Assembly (NCBI RefSeq): GCF_032062135.1
Contig: NC_092860.1
Coordinates: 126,108,677 to 126,172,676 of the forward strand
DNA from: Pyxicephalus adspersus
Taxonomy: Eukaryota; Chordata; Amphibia; Anura; Pyxicephalidae
DNA: 64,000 nucleotides
Direction: 5' to 3'
Under the pieces are notes generated by a model. It had not been told where the DNA came from. It saw only the letters and a program-made list of their open reading frames with translations, and ran no database searches. Every line of letters begins with the position of its first letter. Within the stretch, counting starts at the first letter, position 1. Below are positions 1-11,904 of the stretch, piece after piece. Position numbers and translations under genes: made by a program.

Positions 1-31
1 CATTGGCTATGAGAAGTGACATAAGGAGTAC

Positions 32-139
32 CTGTAGCAGCCGCTCCTGTTCCTGCTGCCACCGCTCCTGTCGTTTGCGCTCTTCCTCTGGATCCCAAGA
101 ACCAAACCGACTTGGGGAGTTTAAAGCAGGTATTAATAC
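32..139 (-). CDS. LIMCH1: LIMCH1 exon: start of the C-terminal coiled coil
   Basis: 108 nt, phase 0-0 (acceptor ttaccgatag, donor gtactcc). It encodes [20 protein letters not shown] followed by [16 protein letters not shown]. Mammalian LIMCH1 has [27 protein letters not shown], so it is unmistakable. The coiled coil should continue past the left edge, followed by the LIM domain. The pyrimidine tract is poor. An alternative acceptor at about base 115 (ctccccaag) would shift the phase, and the SPV(L/M)xP homology argues against it. Confidence 0.93.
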
Positions 140-582
140 CTATCGGTAAACACAGTCAATTAGTTTTAAGAACTACAGTAGAAAAATAAATGACAACATT
201 TCAGCAATTTTATTTCCTAATAAAATGTGTTCCTATTTAATTAGTAAGTAAAGCTAACTTTGATCAGCCCTTTACCCATCACCCATCAGCTAATATGTAA
301 TTGCTGTTTTTTTCTCTACTCTTAACTCTTTATATTTTTGTTACAGTGATCCAAATCTTTTATTCTGCACTAAACCTTTCATAGAATTTTGCTCAAAATT
401 GATTAAGGGAGTTAGAGACAAAAAGTGATTAATTGCTCTAAATAATGCAAAACAACACAGACACACAGCACAGATGTTCCTGCTACTTTTAGCTTGTGAA
501 ATATTTAGCTATACCTTCATGCTTAGCAAAATAAAGTTTAAAAAAACATGATGACACAAACATGCTGAGTGAAATTACTTAC
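140..582 (-). other. LIMCH1 intron, no further content seen
   Basis: 443-nt AT-rich GT-AG intron between the 29-nt microexon and the coiled-coil exon. I see no repeat or coding signal in it. Confidence 0.7.
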
Positions 583-611
583 TGGTGAGCTCCTGTTGCC
601 TTCCATATCTC
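583..611 (-). CDS. LIMCH1: LIMCH1 29-nt microexon
   Basis: 29 nt, phase 1 to phase 0, between ctttgacag and gtaagtaat, both strong sites. It encodes (G)DMEGNRSSP. With the next exon it gives SSP-VLIP, matching the mammalian 'EKSPVMTPQ' stretch just before the second coiled coil. That match across the junction supports both exons. Confidence 0.8.
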
Positions 612-1794
612 CTGTCAAAGAGAAGAAAACACAATGGTTGTAAAACACATAAATTTCAAAAAAGCTTGCTGGCCAATTCTCATGAAAGACCTCCAAACGT
701 TGGAATTTTGTGATGTGTATTATGGAAAGTGTTTTTCAGCCTGTATGAAATGGTTTATTTTATAATTTAGAAGGTATATTTTGTACATACTATAGTGTTC
801 CCAGATTTAAATTTGTGTTATACTATCCATATATTAAATGTTTATTTTGTCTTTTGTGATTGGTCACAGAGACAGGAAACAGGTTACATATAAAATCTTT
901 TGGAATCTCTTAAATGTCTATAGGAAGAACCCTTTCAGATGTTGGCTGTTGCTGCAGAGCCAATAGGAAACACAATCTGCATGGGATGTCAGGTAAACGC
1001 AAATAGAAATGCAACACAATATGAAACAAGCATGTGGCAAAAAACTGGAGTCCTATCCTAAAAGTGTGTAAAAATAAATTCCTTAAATTAATGACTGCAA
1101 GTACCTTTAAGGTAGGTGGAGCAAGCAATTCTTACAGACAGAACATTAGTAATTCAATTTATTTGTTGTCAAATTAGTCTGTCTATCAATTCATTTAAAA
1201 AAAGGGCATATAAGTGAATATAAAGTTAGTGCAAGTCTCAGAGCTGTAGATCCAGAGTTTCCAGCAGTCATCCATGCCTGTATTAGGTGAACAAGGTGAA
1301 ATGCTGCTGAGGGTGACAATATCACCATATTTGTTCCCAGACCTCACCATCCATACCAGTCAGACAAATGTAGATGTTTGTTGCCTGATTCTTACACCTT
1401 GTAGTCATAGTAGTACAACATAAATAGTTTTATGATGAGAGCCACATCCAACTGGAGTTATTATAAAATGCTGAACCAATTTGTGTCTGATCATCATTTC
1501 ACAGGAACCATCAAAGACTGATTTAATATTTCTATAGTCTGGCCTAATTCATGAACATAACAAATTCAAGAGCAATTTGTATATTGGGGGTTTTGATATT
1601 ATAGTTATGGATTTTGCATGCCATGATTTGTTTCTTCTGTAACAAGTAACTGGGTACTGCTTGCAATAAAAATCAATCCATTTACTATTTGTCTCGGAAG
1701 TGGGGACACAAACAGCAATGAAAAAAGGTTCTGGCTGATATCAGGCTTTAAGAACTTTAGGAACTACTGAAATCAGTATACTCAACTACTTAAA

Positions 1795-2205
1795 GCAGAC
1801 CTAAACTAAAATTTTTACCTTACATAAAATGGACAACCTTTTTATGTAAGGTGAAAATTACCTTTTTTTCGGAAGGGGGTTGGGGGGGGGGGGGCTAAAA
1901 CCCTAAGCCCTTCTGTCTATATCGCTCCGGCACAAAGCCTCCTGGCATACCTAGGTCATGCATCCCGGGAGGCTTCTGTCTGCTCCTTCTGTTTATCCCC
2001 GATCCCAGGCACGTGCAGAAGGAGCTTTTTCTTCAATGGGGAAAAAAAATGCTGACTTCACATATGCGCAGTGAGTACGGCATTCTTTTTTCCCCCATCT
2101 ACCGCAGGCTCTTGACCTGATCTCACACCTGTGCGGTGGGAGTTTGGGTGACGTAGGTAGAAGGTGGAAGAACAGAAAAGAAGATGGAGACGCCTGGCTC
2201 TTCCT
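1795..2205. repeat. Dispersed GC-rich palindromic repeat, copy 1
   Basis: A GC-rich island in AT-rich intron. It has near-palindromic arms gcctcctggcat / atcccgggaggc at about 1938-1975, a G-run, and a 'gggtgacgtagg' block near 2146. The same components in the same order recur at 33440-33745, so this is a dispersed element. No coding capacity is seen. The class is unknown. Confidence 0.7.
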
Positions 2206-2211
2206 CCGCTT

Positions 2212-2227
2212 TTATATATATATATAA

Positions 2228-2269
<42 letters not shown>
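2212..2269. repeat. TA/AT dinucleotide microsatellite
   Basis: About 58 bp of alternating TA with a short AAATT interruption near 2226-2230. It directly abuts the palindromic repeat. The Tyr/Ile run that can be translated from it is an artefact. Confidence 0.95.
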
Positions 2270-2272
<3 letters not shown>

Positions 2273-3839
2273 ATTAATACCCTGAATAAAAATGGAAAGC
2301 TCCTTCTGCATTGCGGAAGCAGCAATGTGTTTGCTGGATCAATTCTCCTGAATTATGACATTTACACACTGGTCCTAATTTCAAATTCCTTTAGTTCCAC
2401 CTGCCAGGTCATCACATTCCCCTTTAAATTTCATATTTATCCATTATTAAGTTTTTACAATGACAATAAATGGCTCCCGATCTTAAGCTAAACCAGAACA
2501 ATAAATACAAAACACACAGACTTGTACATTACCATTATTTTATTAAATGGTTTAAACAATGAATGACATTGATGGGAACTCTTATACTTTATAAGCAGTA
2601 AAACCTTAATTAAATGTACCAAAACAGCTACCGATCAGATCTGCACTCTAGGTAGAAATTATTGAGGCTTATTTTTCTATTTGAAGCAGAACTGTGCTGC
2701 TGTTCCCCAATATGTACTGGTATGTACAGCATACTCGCTTATTGTGCTAGACTTCCCTCTCAAAGTACACTTCTCCAGCGATTAAATGTTCATGCTTCCG
2801 CTCCATCACCATTGCCATCGTCTTGTGATCTTTTTCCTGGTCTGCATTAGTTTAATTTAAACCAGTTTTTCTCCATTGGTTGCCCATGGATCGTGTAAAT
2901 CCTGTCTATGAGCACAAAAGTTACTAAGTCCTGGCTGTTACCCCTGCTATCTGGTACTATGGCAATTGAAAAGACTGAAAATGGTTTATAAAATCACGTG
3001 TTATATAGAAAATGAGATGTTAGTGATTGGGTTTACATAAATGTTATCAATAATCTTGACTGTTCAAACAATTTTTTCAAAAAGATATAAAAATGTAAAA
3101 GGTTTGTTATGAGACTAAATCCTAATAGGTGAATATGATGTAGATGAAAACTAGGTCACACTTTAGCAGCCATTAAAGGAAATTTATAATACCAATTGTA
3201 TATAAGTCCTAACATCACACAGAATGCCAGGCCCAAGTGAGCATTATACCCATGACACAATTGTTAAGTGGAGTGCAGTAAAATAAAGTGAAGAACTGGT
3301 TTACTATAATGTAAACGGAAATAAATGTGTTCACATAAAACATTGTGAGAAGAGGCTCTTTTTTTTATTCAATACTTACGTTCACTTTACTTTTCTGTAC
3401 TAGAGTTGTGGCCCTTACATGACCCAGTCAATCTACAAAGTGCAACTTGGCATAAACAGAACTGCAAATCACCAGAGATTTCCTATGGGTCCACCACTGA
3501 GATACAGGAGAGTCCACTGTGCCATAAATGTCAATTCTTTCACCTGAATGATCGACCGAGAGCAAAGTCTGGCAGTCTGCATCCTAATGGGAATGTTTAA
3601 GCTAGATACTTTCTGATGTGCAAAAGTCAGAATGTTCAAACATAAATAAAAGATCTAGAAAATAAAAAAATATGCTGTATATGTATACGGAAATTAGCTG
3701 AGATGATGCCAAAATTATATCATTTTTAAAAAGTGCACACAAAATACACAGGTTATTGTAGATAATTTTAAAGTATTTTCAATGCTATTAGCCTAAATAA
3801 AATAATTGTTGTTGGGATTTTGTTATGTATAGAAAGAAG

Positions 3840-4135
3840 TGCAGATCGAAAGAACCAACGACCTAGGTCTCAGCTTGCGATGGGAAAGTGGGTGAGTTGT
3901 GTACACAGACACAGCCTGCCCACCGCCCCGAGCCTGCGATGCATACAAGAGACATTGTCCGCCGCTCTGGCCCGTGTGCCCCCCAAGCGGGGTTCTTCTC
4001 CTGATCCCACTGGAAGTTGCACCAGCCAGAGCCTTGGACCACAGGCTGGGAACCGCTCCTGTAGCCCTTCACTGAGTGAGTCCCTGTGCTCTTGCGGCCC
4101 AGCTGTCAGACGGACCCCTGCCAATACCATATGAT
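3840..4135. repeat. GC-rich block, probable dispersed repeat
   Basis: Markedly GC-rich compared with its flanks, and open in several frames on both strands, as expected from high GC rather than coding. No splice sites fit LIMCH1 phases, and no domain can be recognised. The phrases 'gatcccactggaagttgcacc' and 'tgtcagacggacccc' look like a known type of amphibian repeat from memory, which I cannot verify. Confidence 0.4.
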
Positions 4136-4659
4136 TTCATAGAATTACATTACAATAACATTAGCCGCACAGTGGACCCACCACTGACAGAGTGCTGTAG
4201 GTTGCCATTGCTGAACTAATTGCATGGATGTAAACCTGATATTTTGGTGTCAGCAGTGTCAATTACTCACCTAAAACAAACATGTAGAGAACTGTATGAC
4301 AAGTTATAGGAAAAAATTAGATACCAATGTAATTGTTTGAACCATGTTAGCAATGGCAGCTTACATCATCTCTCAATGAAATGTCCACTTTGCTCCAGTG
4401 ATCCATGTAAAGTGTTTTCCTCTTAGTTCTTGTGTCTGCGATTAAAATAAATCTGTGGGGTTATTACTAAAGAAATCTGTAACCCCTCCGGAGGTCTTTA
4501 ATGATCTCCTACGTCACTGACATTTAAATCAGAGAAGGTGCAACTTCCTCACCAATGCTACTACTGACAAAAGTGGAAGTATATGGGCCTTTAAGTGAAT
4601 TCTAATTTTCTTAATTTTTTTTTGTTTGGGTTGTACTGCTTAATTGCTTATTAAGGCTC

Positions 4660-4900
4660 TGTTAGGAATTTCCCCTTGCTTCCTGTCTTGCTGACAACAG
4701 CTGACCCAGACCGAAAAGAGGGAAATGTACAACAGGAACATAGTCATGCTATAAAACACTATATGCTAAAAAAAAAGTTCAAGATGGGTTTTAGCTTTCC
4801 CCTGCTGGCTTACACCTACTTTTGTCTGTGTTGCTGCTGGTGAATTACTTTGACTTTCAGTCTCAAAAATATTGTCAACAGGACAGGAAGCAAGTAAAAA
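4660..4900. repeat. Inverted-repeat element with 'ttgcttcctgtc' arms
   Basis: The left arm ttgcttcctgtc (near 4676) is mirrored by gacaggaagcaa (near 4881) about 200 bp away. Interior phrases such as 'acaacaggaaca' resemble other places in the window (for example 8690-8770). This fits a non-autonomous foldback element. No ORF. Confidence 0.5.
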
Positions 4901-7560
4901 CCTTTATAATAGAGCCCTGGATAGCAGTAAAACGTTTTGGTTTTTCATGCACTTTACATAGCAATTAGTTCTTTTAGTAACAAATCATAGCCCTTGATAA
5001 ACATGGAGTATGATGCACAATATTAAACCCAATAAAAATTGAGTTTTGGCACTTTGTTCCTCTTCCAGCATTTGAAAATGACTTAATAATGAGTAATGAA
5101 AACATCATTTGCTTGTAAAGAACAGAGGAGTGCATGTCATAGTCATATTGGCTCCCTTTGATTCTTGCCAACAATATTTTTTTTTTTGAAGATATATTAG
5201 GCAATAATATTGCTTACTAAAGTCCCACAGTAATATCCTTTACAAGGATGTAAAATCCTTTGAGAGAAAGTGGACTAAGAACAAAGCCAACAAATTAAAA
5301 TATCAGTTCTATTCACACCACATGCTGGGTGGTTAAATGATTCCACAATTTCTTTTAAAAAAACATAATAGTGCAAAGACCATACTGGCGTAACTAACAA
5401 GGCTGTAAGGAACACTATGAAGCCTGAAAAAGAGGCAGATAACAAATCACTTCCCTCCTCCCCATTCCTTTTTCTTTTTTGCATATTTGGTTTCCATATT
5501 TGAATGATATATTTTAAAACATTTCATACTTTGAGATGATGGTAAACAGACTATGGATGCTGACTATTGTTGCTGATCACATTAAACCACATTATGGTGT
5601 ATAGCTTTCACCCTTTCAAAGTGGTGATCTATAAAGTGGCAATCAGGCTGATCACCATGTTATTTATCAATTTAACAGATCATACGTCATTAGTTCAGAG
5701 CTAAAACATTTTTTATTTGGACTTTACTACCAAATAATCAGTATGGTTTACCATTTCAAAATCTACATGACCACAATACAGTCTGTTTTGTATCAGCCTG
5801 AGAAGCACTAATTAACCAACAGCTAATTCAACAAAACAGCTCCTGCCAAGGGCTAAGTTTTACTTACTGTGATAATATTAGGCAATTCACCAATTTCTTT
5901 GAGTTTTAGGATTGACAACTATTATGTAGAACATCGACTATATGAAAATAATCAGACTGGCTCACCTAACAACTACTTAGAATAATTAGATTATATTTAT
6001 ATTACTTCATTATCGATGCCAAGTTAAGCACCAAACTTATTGCATCAGTTTCCCATTTTTTTATACCATGCAATAAAAAAAATGCTGATAATTATGTCAA
6101 AACAAGTACTTTCAACATCAGTCAGCTGGACAAAATCTCATATTGCCTATAATTTACCCATCTGAATATTAGCCGTTCAAACTGCAATTCTATTTCTCTG
6201 ATCACTAATGGGAGAAAAGTTTTGTTACCTATTTTGGCATGTTTTTAATTCTTCAACAACTTTTTTCTTCTACCTAAACATGTTTTGGATCAGATACACA
6301 AGCAGAATTAAAGCCAAAGCACCAGAATGACAGAACGACGAGTTTGGTAATGACATCCTACATATTTCTTCATGACAGTTCCTTTGAAACCATGAAATGA
6401 AAGCGATATACGGGTTTATTTATGAAAATGTATAATATAATGTTTTATGTTGTATCTATTGAAGGAGGCACATAAATCATGGAAAGGGTTTAATACAGGC
6501 AACAACTTTAATATCATCCACAGCACCCTGGTGGTATACAATAACTCACCTATACCAGAAAATACTGGCTGCATAGGGAAATAACTTGTATTTCTACTAT
6601 GGCAGATCTTACATTTATAATATGATGAGTTAGATCTTTAGGTTTTGTTAGTCAATGCTTTATGGAATAAATTGAGATTGACCTGCTATTCAAGCACAGA
6701 AGTGTTTGGCATTTAAATTGACATTCTTCCCTACACTTAAAAATTAACTTAATAAACTAAAGGGCAATGCAAAAACTGCAGCAAATCTTGGCAAAAACCC
6801 ACATTTTAATTTTGAAATTACTTTAAATATCCTTAGTGCATGTTCCACTCCAGTGGAAGACCAATGATAGAAAGTAGGTCTGTCTGGCAAAGCACCCTAC
6901 TTCATCTTGTACACATATATCTGCATATATATAACTTATAATAAAACACCTTGGCCATATTGTCTATTTCCTACACAGTGACCAAGCAAGTATTGCAGTC
7001 TTCTCCTACAATCTATCCAAACATCCATGAAACAGGTTTGTGCAAATTGTGCAAACATTTCATAAGTGTATCAGGAACTATTTACTATCAAGATAACACT
7101 GCAGGAAGAAATATTTTCAGATATATTTATTCTATATCATCAAAGTAACTGTAATTGTATTCCCTCATTTTCCATCCAGTGGCAGCAAAGATATCTCAGT
7201 TTCTGTACTATAAATATACATACCCTGTACGTAGCTGGGGATGTTAATGGTAGCCCTTTGCCAGAATGCATATCATGTATTTATGTTAATGTTTTTCTTT
7301 ACAGCAATCCTTTACGTACAGGAGGGTAAATGATTTACAGGTCCCAGCTTCCCTTGGAAATTCACACTTGGCTTTTCCTTGTGCATTTCGATTTATTTAG
7401 TGGAATACACAATACTACATTGTACAGTCAGGAAATGTTTTATGTACAAAAGGTAGGAAATGGATTAAAAACACTGAATGGGGTTGGCTATATTTTTACA
7501 CCCCTCTAGTGAAGTCCATGTAGGTGAATGTTGTGACCTGCCATCAGAAGGTGTACGCAC

Positions 7561-7660
7561 CATGCTGTTCTTTCCGCGCTTGCTCTTGTCCATCTTCCTG
7601 TGCTGTTTTTATTTGGTATAATGATGCTTCTTTTTCTTCCTTGATGTTAAAATCCAGAAA
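7561..7660 (-). CDS. LIMCH1: LIMCH1 exon: FLDFNIKEEKE linker
   Basis: 100 nt, phase 0 to phase 1 (acceptor tgtccccag, donor gtgcgt). It encodes FLDFNIKEEKEASLYQIKTA followed by QEDGQEQARKEQH. The FLD start recalls mammalian 'FPFLDKMPEA'. It is needed to keep the phase between the exons at 9598 and 583. No start codon or long open frame is present, so it is easily missed. Confidence 0.75.
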
Positions 7661-8427
7661 CTGGGGACAGAAAATTAAACATGCTGTTAAAATAAATGTT
7701 TGGTCCCTTTAAATTTTAATTGAAATAACTCCATTTACAAGGAATAAGCTGATACACTCATTTTCTAAATACAGAATCTTTCCACGTATCCATTATTTGA
7801 GGCTAGTGAAATTCTTTTGAATTGCCCTTTTTGATATTACAATTTTTTTTCTTTGAAATAACCTGTAACCCCTTAGAACTAAACACTGATCACAGGACAG
7901 GGCTCCTTACACAGTTAGCAGTGTAACTAAGCTCTGTCACACAGTTTTGTTTTACTTTTTGAGCGAGTATATCTCTAGATTTGTCCCAGGCATGTTTAAA
8001 TTTACTCATTGTTAAATGACTGGCTACTACTGCTGGAAGTCTGTTTGAAGATATTATTACTTTTTGGTAAATTATTACTTTCTAGTTTTGAACTTTCCAC
8101 TTGCTAGTTTGAGATCATGTCCATATATTCTTGATCCTAATATTGTTGTAATTCATACCTATATTGTCAGAAAATATTCCTGATATCTTGATGTCAGCAA
8201 GCAACTGGACGTGGGATATCGCCAATCTACCTCTTTCATGCAGCCGACTCCATATTTTCTGTTTGTGTGTGGTACAACTCATAAGGAGGATATTTAAAGA
8301 TGATTTTCTTGCCAAGTGTGATCATAATGCAAGGCCATCTTTCATAGCAAAATAGTAAACATTAAATTATAGAAAGTCAGGACAGATTTAGGATACAAGC
8401 GAGCAAATTACCTTGTAATAAAGTGAT

Positions 8428-8452
8428 TTATTATTATTATTATTATTATTAG
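8428..8452. repeat. ATT trinucleotide microsatellite
   Basis: Seven to eight ATT units followed by a G-rich tract (ggggcggggggtgg). Confidence 0.9.
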
Positions 8453-9147
8453 GGGGCGGGGGGTGGTAGCTGACATTATAAGATTTTTTTATCAAAAAAA
8501 TGTTGTGGTTTGAAGCAAACATGTATTAGATGGGTGCACATTCCTTCAAAAAAAAAGTTGAAGAACAGCAAATTTTGGATAGAATGGGGAAGCTTTGGAA
8601 CAGCTTAGTTTATATTGCAATAACATTTGATTACCAAACAACAGTTTTAATTCCCTCCTTGTTGTGTTCTTCCCTAACTTTATGTCCAGTGACACAGCAG
8701 GAACTGATGACAAATCCCCCCAAAGGAAACAGAGACAGCAATAAAAACCTGACAGCTTACCTACTTAATGGGAAAAAGAAAAGGGTTGGGTGAAATTCTA
8801 CATTATTGTTGAACAAGTTTAATTTAGAATTACATAGGTATGAGAAAGATGTTTTTTGTAATATAAACTGGTGCTACCTAACCTACTGATGTCCATTTGT
8901 TTGCCGGTTTCTCCCCTTTTTTGGCAATTTATATTTAAACATTATTTGATTGGTTTGTATGATTATAAAGTACACAAATATTGAAACACATTCATTTGTG
9001 CATTTACTTGTTTAGTTTAAAAATAAATCCCAAAAACCACAAAATAAAAATTACAGATTTATCTGGAAGAACACAAATTATTTTAAAAACCAAACAGGGC
9101 AAACTGGAAAAAGAGAATATTCTATTTGTTTTGTAGTGACACTTTGT

Positions 9148-9365
9148 GCCTGATTTAATAAAGCTCTCCAAGACTGGAGAAGATAGACTATCATGGGAGA
9201 ACCTGGGTAATCCAGCAAAACTGGATCGGACTAATTTTCTAGTAGTTTTGAAAAGTTAGAAAATAGTTTTTCAATCATGGGCCAGATTCATTTCAGATTT
9301 GCTGGATCACCCAGGTTCATGATAATCTATATTCTTCAGTCATGGAGAGCTTTAATAAATCAGGC
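9148..9365. mobile_element. Foldback MITE-like element, copy 1
   Basis: 218 bp beginning gcctgatttaataaagctct and ending with its imperfect reverse complement (agctttaataaatcaggc). The arms are about 75-80 bp and include the paired 'acctgggt(a/g)atccagcaaa' blocks, separated by a short A/T-rich loop. Related copies lie at 49949-50171 and 63079-63250. It has no coding capacity, so it is a non-autonomous foldback element; the superfamily is unknown. Confidence 0.85.
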
Positions 9366-9597
9366 CCTTTGACTTTAGAAGTAGAAACAAAAATGACATT
9401 ATTTACATTTTCTTAGAATCATAACTAGTAACAAAGCAAACATTCCTCTGGCCCATAAATATGTATACAATTGTAACATTTAAAAAAAGTTGTTTTAGGA
9501 AGAGATTTAAAGCATGTTAAAAGAAATGTGACTTTGTTGGCTCCTCGAGTTCCACTTTAACTGATATAAATATTAATGTTATATGGCAGCACAATAC

Positions 9598-9728
9598 CAT
9601 TGATTTAGGATCAATTTTTTGTTCCTCTTCTTGGTCTTTTCCATTAACAATAGCATCAGATGGTGCAAAAGATGGTGTAAATTCTAAGCTGGAGACTACA
9701 GGGTTTTCTTTAGATTTCTGTGTTGAAC
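9598..9728 (-). CDS. LIMCH1: LIMCH1 exon: linker with NGKDQEEEQK
   Basis: 131 nt, phase 1 to phase 0 (acceptor ttgattctag, donor gtattg). It encodes STQKSKENPVVSSLEFTPSF, then APSDAIVNGKDQEEEQKIDP and KSM. It is weakly similar to the mammalian stretch around FVEFPSSPQL...EEKDQKKPE. The donor is moderate, so the exact 3' edge is less sure than the exon itself. Confidence 0.75.
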
Positions 9729-10129
9729 CTAGAATCAAGATGTCAGTTAAAACAAGAGTACTGTGAAATACGACCAATTCAATAATAAATAGGGTTCAAG
9801 TGTACATGATAAAGCTGCCCAGGCAGATAATTATAGGGAATGCTCCCAAATCTCTATATTTAAAGGCCATTGCACAACAGAGATATGCTTTTTTCTATAA
9901 CAACCAACATTGCAGGGTGCCTTCTATTTTTACAGTGCTCAGTTCCTGACCTGCATATCGATTTATCCAGATGGTTCATGAAATGGTATTGCTAAATTTT
10001 TAAACAAATATGTAGTAGTAGACTACTCCTGTGTAGTTACATCATCCGATTTGGTTATAATGAGCTTTAGAAGGCATTATTTACTGGAACATCTATAACA
10101 AATCTACAATAGGACAGATTCTGACAAAC

Positions 10130-10223
10130 CTTCAGTTGCTGGTGCTGTATGGGTACCTCCGGAAGACACAGAAGAATCTATTCCATCCATTGAGTCATTG
10201 TGATTTTGTCCTTCTGACAAAAT
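10130..10223 (-). CDS. LIMCH1: LIMCH1 exon: Ser/Asp-rich linker
   Basis: 94 nt, phase 0 to phase 1 (acceptor tttttttcag, donor gtttgt). It encodes ILSEGQNHNDSMDGIDSSVS followed by SGGTHTAPATE. It has low complexity and poor conservation; the call rests on a strong acceptor, an open frame and exact phase fit between its neighbours. Confidence 0.75.
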
Positions 10224-11114
10224 CTGAAAAAAATAAGGCAAGACATGGAAATGATGATGGTTATCTTCCACCAATATAAACACAAGCTAATGCCAACGCT
10301 AGTTGCTTGGAGCCCCCTTCCCTCTGCAATGACTTCAATATGCAAGCTTAGGTGACAAATGCTTCTTCTGTCACTATGGTATGATAGAATAGTCTGCTAA
10401 TGTTCATTTCATGTCTAAACACCCATTATTAATAAATCCCTAAAATAGACATAATTCATACTGGTCTGGTTGGAAATTATTAGGCAGTTGATGATTCTTG
10501 GCCGATACCAGCTGTCGGGGGCGGGAATCTGACATGTGTACAGAGGTTTTCTGATATTGTTTATGGATCCATACTGACAGATTCATGAAAGACAGACGAT
10601 GAATGCCCGCAATAGAAATGAGGAGGAGAGCACAGCGGGGTGCTGATCGCCAGTTCTCCCCCGTTCCGTCTTTTTAGAACAGAACAGCACTGTATGTACA
10701 GCGCTCATTTGTAGCTGTAAATAATCGTGAAAGATTGTTTCCAACAATAATAATTAAGCATATGTACGCAGCCTATGATCTGTTCATGACAATAGTGATA
10801 AGCCAGTACAACAGTCTATAGTGTGTGTAGGATAAGTGAAAAATAGTGAAAAAGGAATAATTTGACGCATGCATCACTGTAGAAGTAAAGCTGGAAACCC
10901 CAACACATGGAGCAATTAACACAGGAAAAGAATACAAAATTTTTTTGTACCATAATTTATAAAAAAAGGTATTAAGCCTTGCCTGAAGCAACCAATCACA
11001 AGTCTGCTTATCATTTATAAAGCTGATTAAGTATAATTTGTCTAATAAAATATCTAATAAAGTAATTAGTATTCTTAGGGTGTTAGTTTTACAAACCATC
11101 ATCTTTGTCCTTAC

Positions 11115-11342
11115 TTCTTTGTCTTTGACACAGTTCTGTACATTTGGCCTTGTCAAGTTCAGTTCAATGGAAAACACATCTGGTTTCACCACTGCTTCTG
11201 ATGCGTCCACTCTGGCTACACCTTCAAACATCTGCGATCTGGTCAGTGCCGGAGCAAAAGTTTGCACTGTAGTTAATCCCATTTCTTTGTGTTTCTCTGT
11301 GCCATTCAGTGTCTCTCCATTCATACTCACTTTTCCATCTAC
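11115..11342 (-). CDS. LIMCH1: LIMCH1 exon: VDGKVSMNGET linker
   Basis: 228 nt, phase 0-0 (acceptor ctttttgcag, donor gtaagg). It encodes VDGKVSMNGETLNGTEKHKE, then TRSQMFEGVARVDASEAVVK and SIELNLTRPNVQNC. The mammalian counterpart has VDGKVSVNGET and SQMFEGVARV, so the assignment is secure. It is a disordered linker. The frame stays open into the intron, but the strong gtaagg donor and the mammalian homology both end the exon here. Confidence 0.93.
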
Positions 11343-11904
11343 CTGCAAAAAGAAAAACAAAGAAGCAGGTGTTTAATAAAAAATAAAATAACTAAGGAGC
11401 ATTATTTTCTAGAACAATCATAATTCAACAATGAGTCAACAATGCTTCAATGGTTATCAAGTCAGAGAACTTTAAACCTAACTTCACCCATACCCCCAAT
11501 GGCTGTGTTTTCTGCTCAAAATTGATCTTTACATTTAAAATACTTATATACCCAAATGCGGTAAATGATCTTGGTTTGAGCTCTCTCTGGCCCTTCATCA
11601 ATGACAATTTTTTTTTAACCCCCCTTTTCTGTCCTTCACAGTACATGAATAATAAAATCATTACCCATGGAGAGGTGATTACTGTGCACACTGTGTATGG
11701 GTGTGGGATACATTAAGGCTTGTTTATGTGGTTGTTGGAGAAAAAAAGCTCTATGTGTTTATCTCACTGTCAAATTAACTGCAGACACCTCAATATTCCA
11801 ATCCAACTTAAATAATCAAAAAATACCTATTAGCATATGATATTAGCATGAAGGTTCAATTAAATAGAATATAAACAGCAGCAGGGGTGCACCATTTCAA
11901 ATGA

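Larger units (their letters stand above)
612..7560 (-). other. LIMCH1 intron, 6.9 kb, repeat-bearing
   Basis: Contains the palindromic GC-rich repeat at 1795-2205, a TA microsatellite (2212-2269), a GC-rich block (3840-4135) and an inverted-repeat element (about 4660-4900). The rest (2300-3800 and 4900-7500) is AT-rich with no coding, RNA or repeat structure I can name. Confidence 0.7.
7661..9597 (-). other. LIMCH1 intron, 1.9 kb
   Basis: Holds an ATT microsatellite (about 8428-8452), a purine/pyrimidine-rich stretch 8620-8770 resembling a common repeat, and the foldback element at 9148-9365. The stretch 7860-8340 ('taaatgactggctactactgctggaagtctg...') looks like an old dispersed repeat, but I cannot name it. 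Confidence 0.6.

Noticed and set aside
115..139. Alternative acceptor (ctccccaag) for the leftmost LIMCH1 exon
   Set aside because: It would break the phase with the 29-nt microexon and drop the VLIP segment that matches mammalian VMTP.
2123..2311. Open frame with Tyr-Ile repeats
   Set aside because: Translation of a TA microsatellite.
3820..4134. 104-codon plus-strand open frame
   Set aside because: Overlapping open frames on both strands in a GC-rich block, no recognisable domain, low-complexity Ser/Pro content and no splice context. Treated as a repeat-like block.
9517..9597. In-frame extension 'VELEEPTKSHFF' after the exon at 9598, resembling the mammalian 'KVELVL' stretch
   Set aside because: It would need read-through to a stop or an intron of about 60 nt with weak sites. 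The phase chain via 7660 works without it.
10773..11114. Continuation of the open frame past the LIMCH1 exon at 11115
   Set aside because: A strong gtaagg donor at 11114 and mammalian homology end the exon. Beyond it the translation is AT-rich and unlike LIMCH1.
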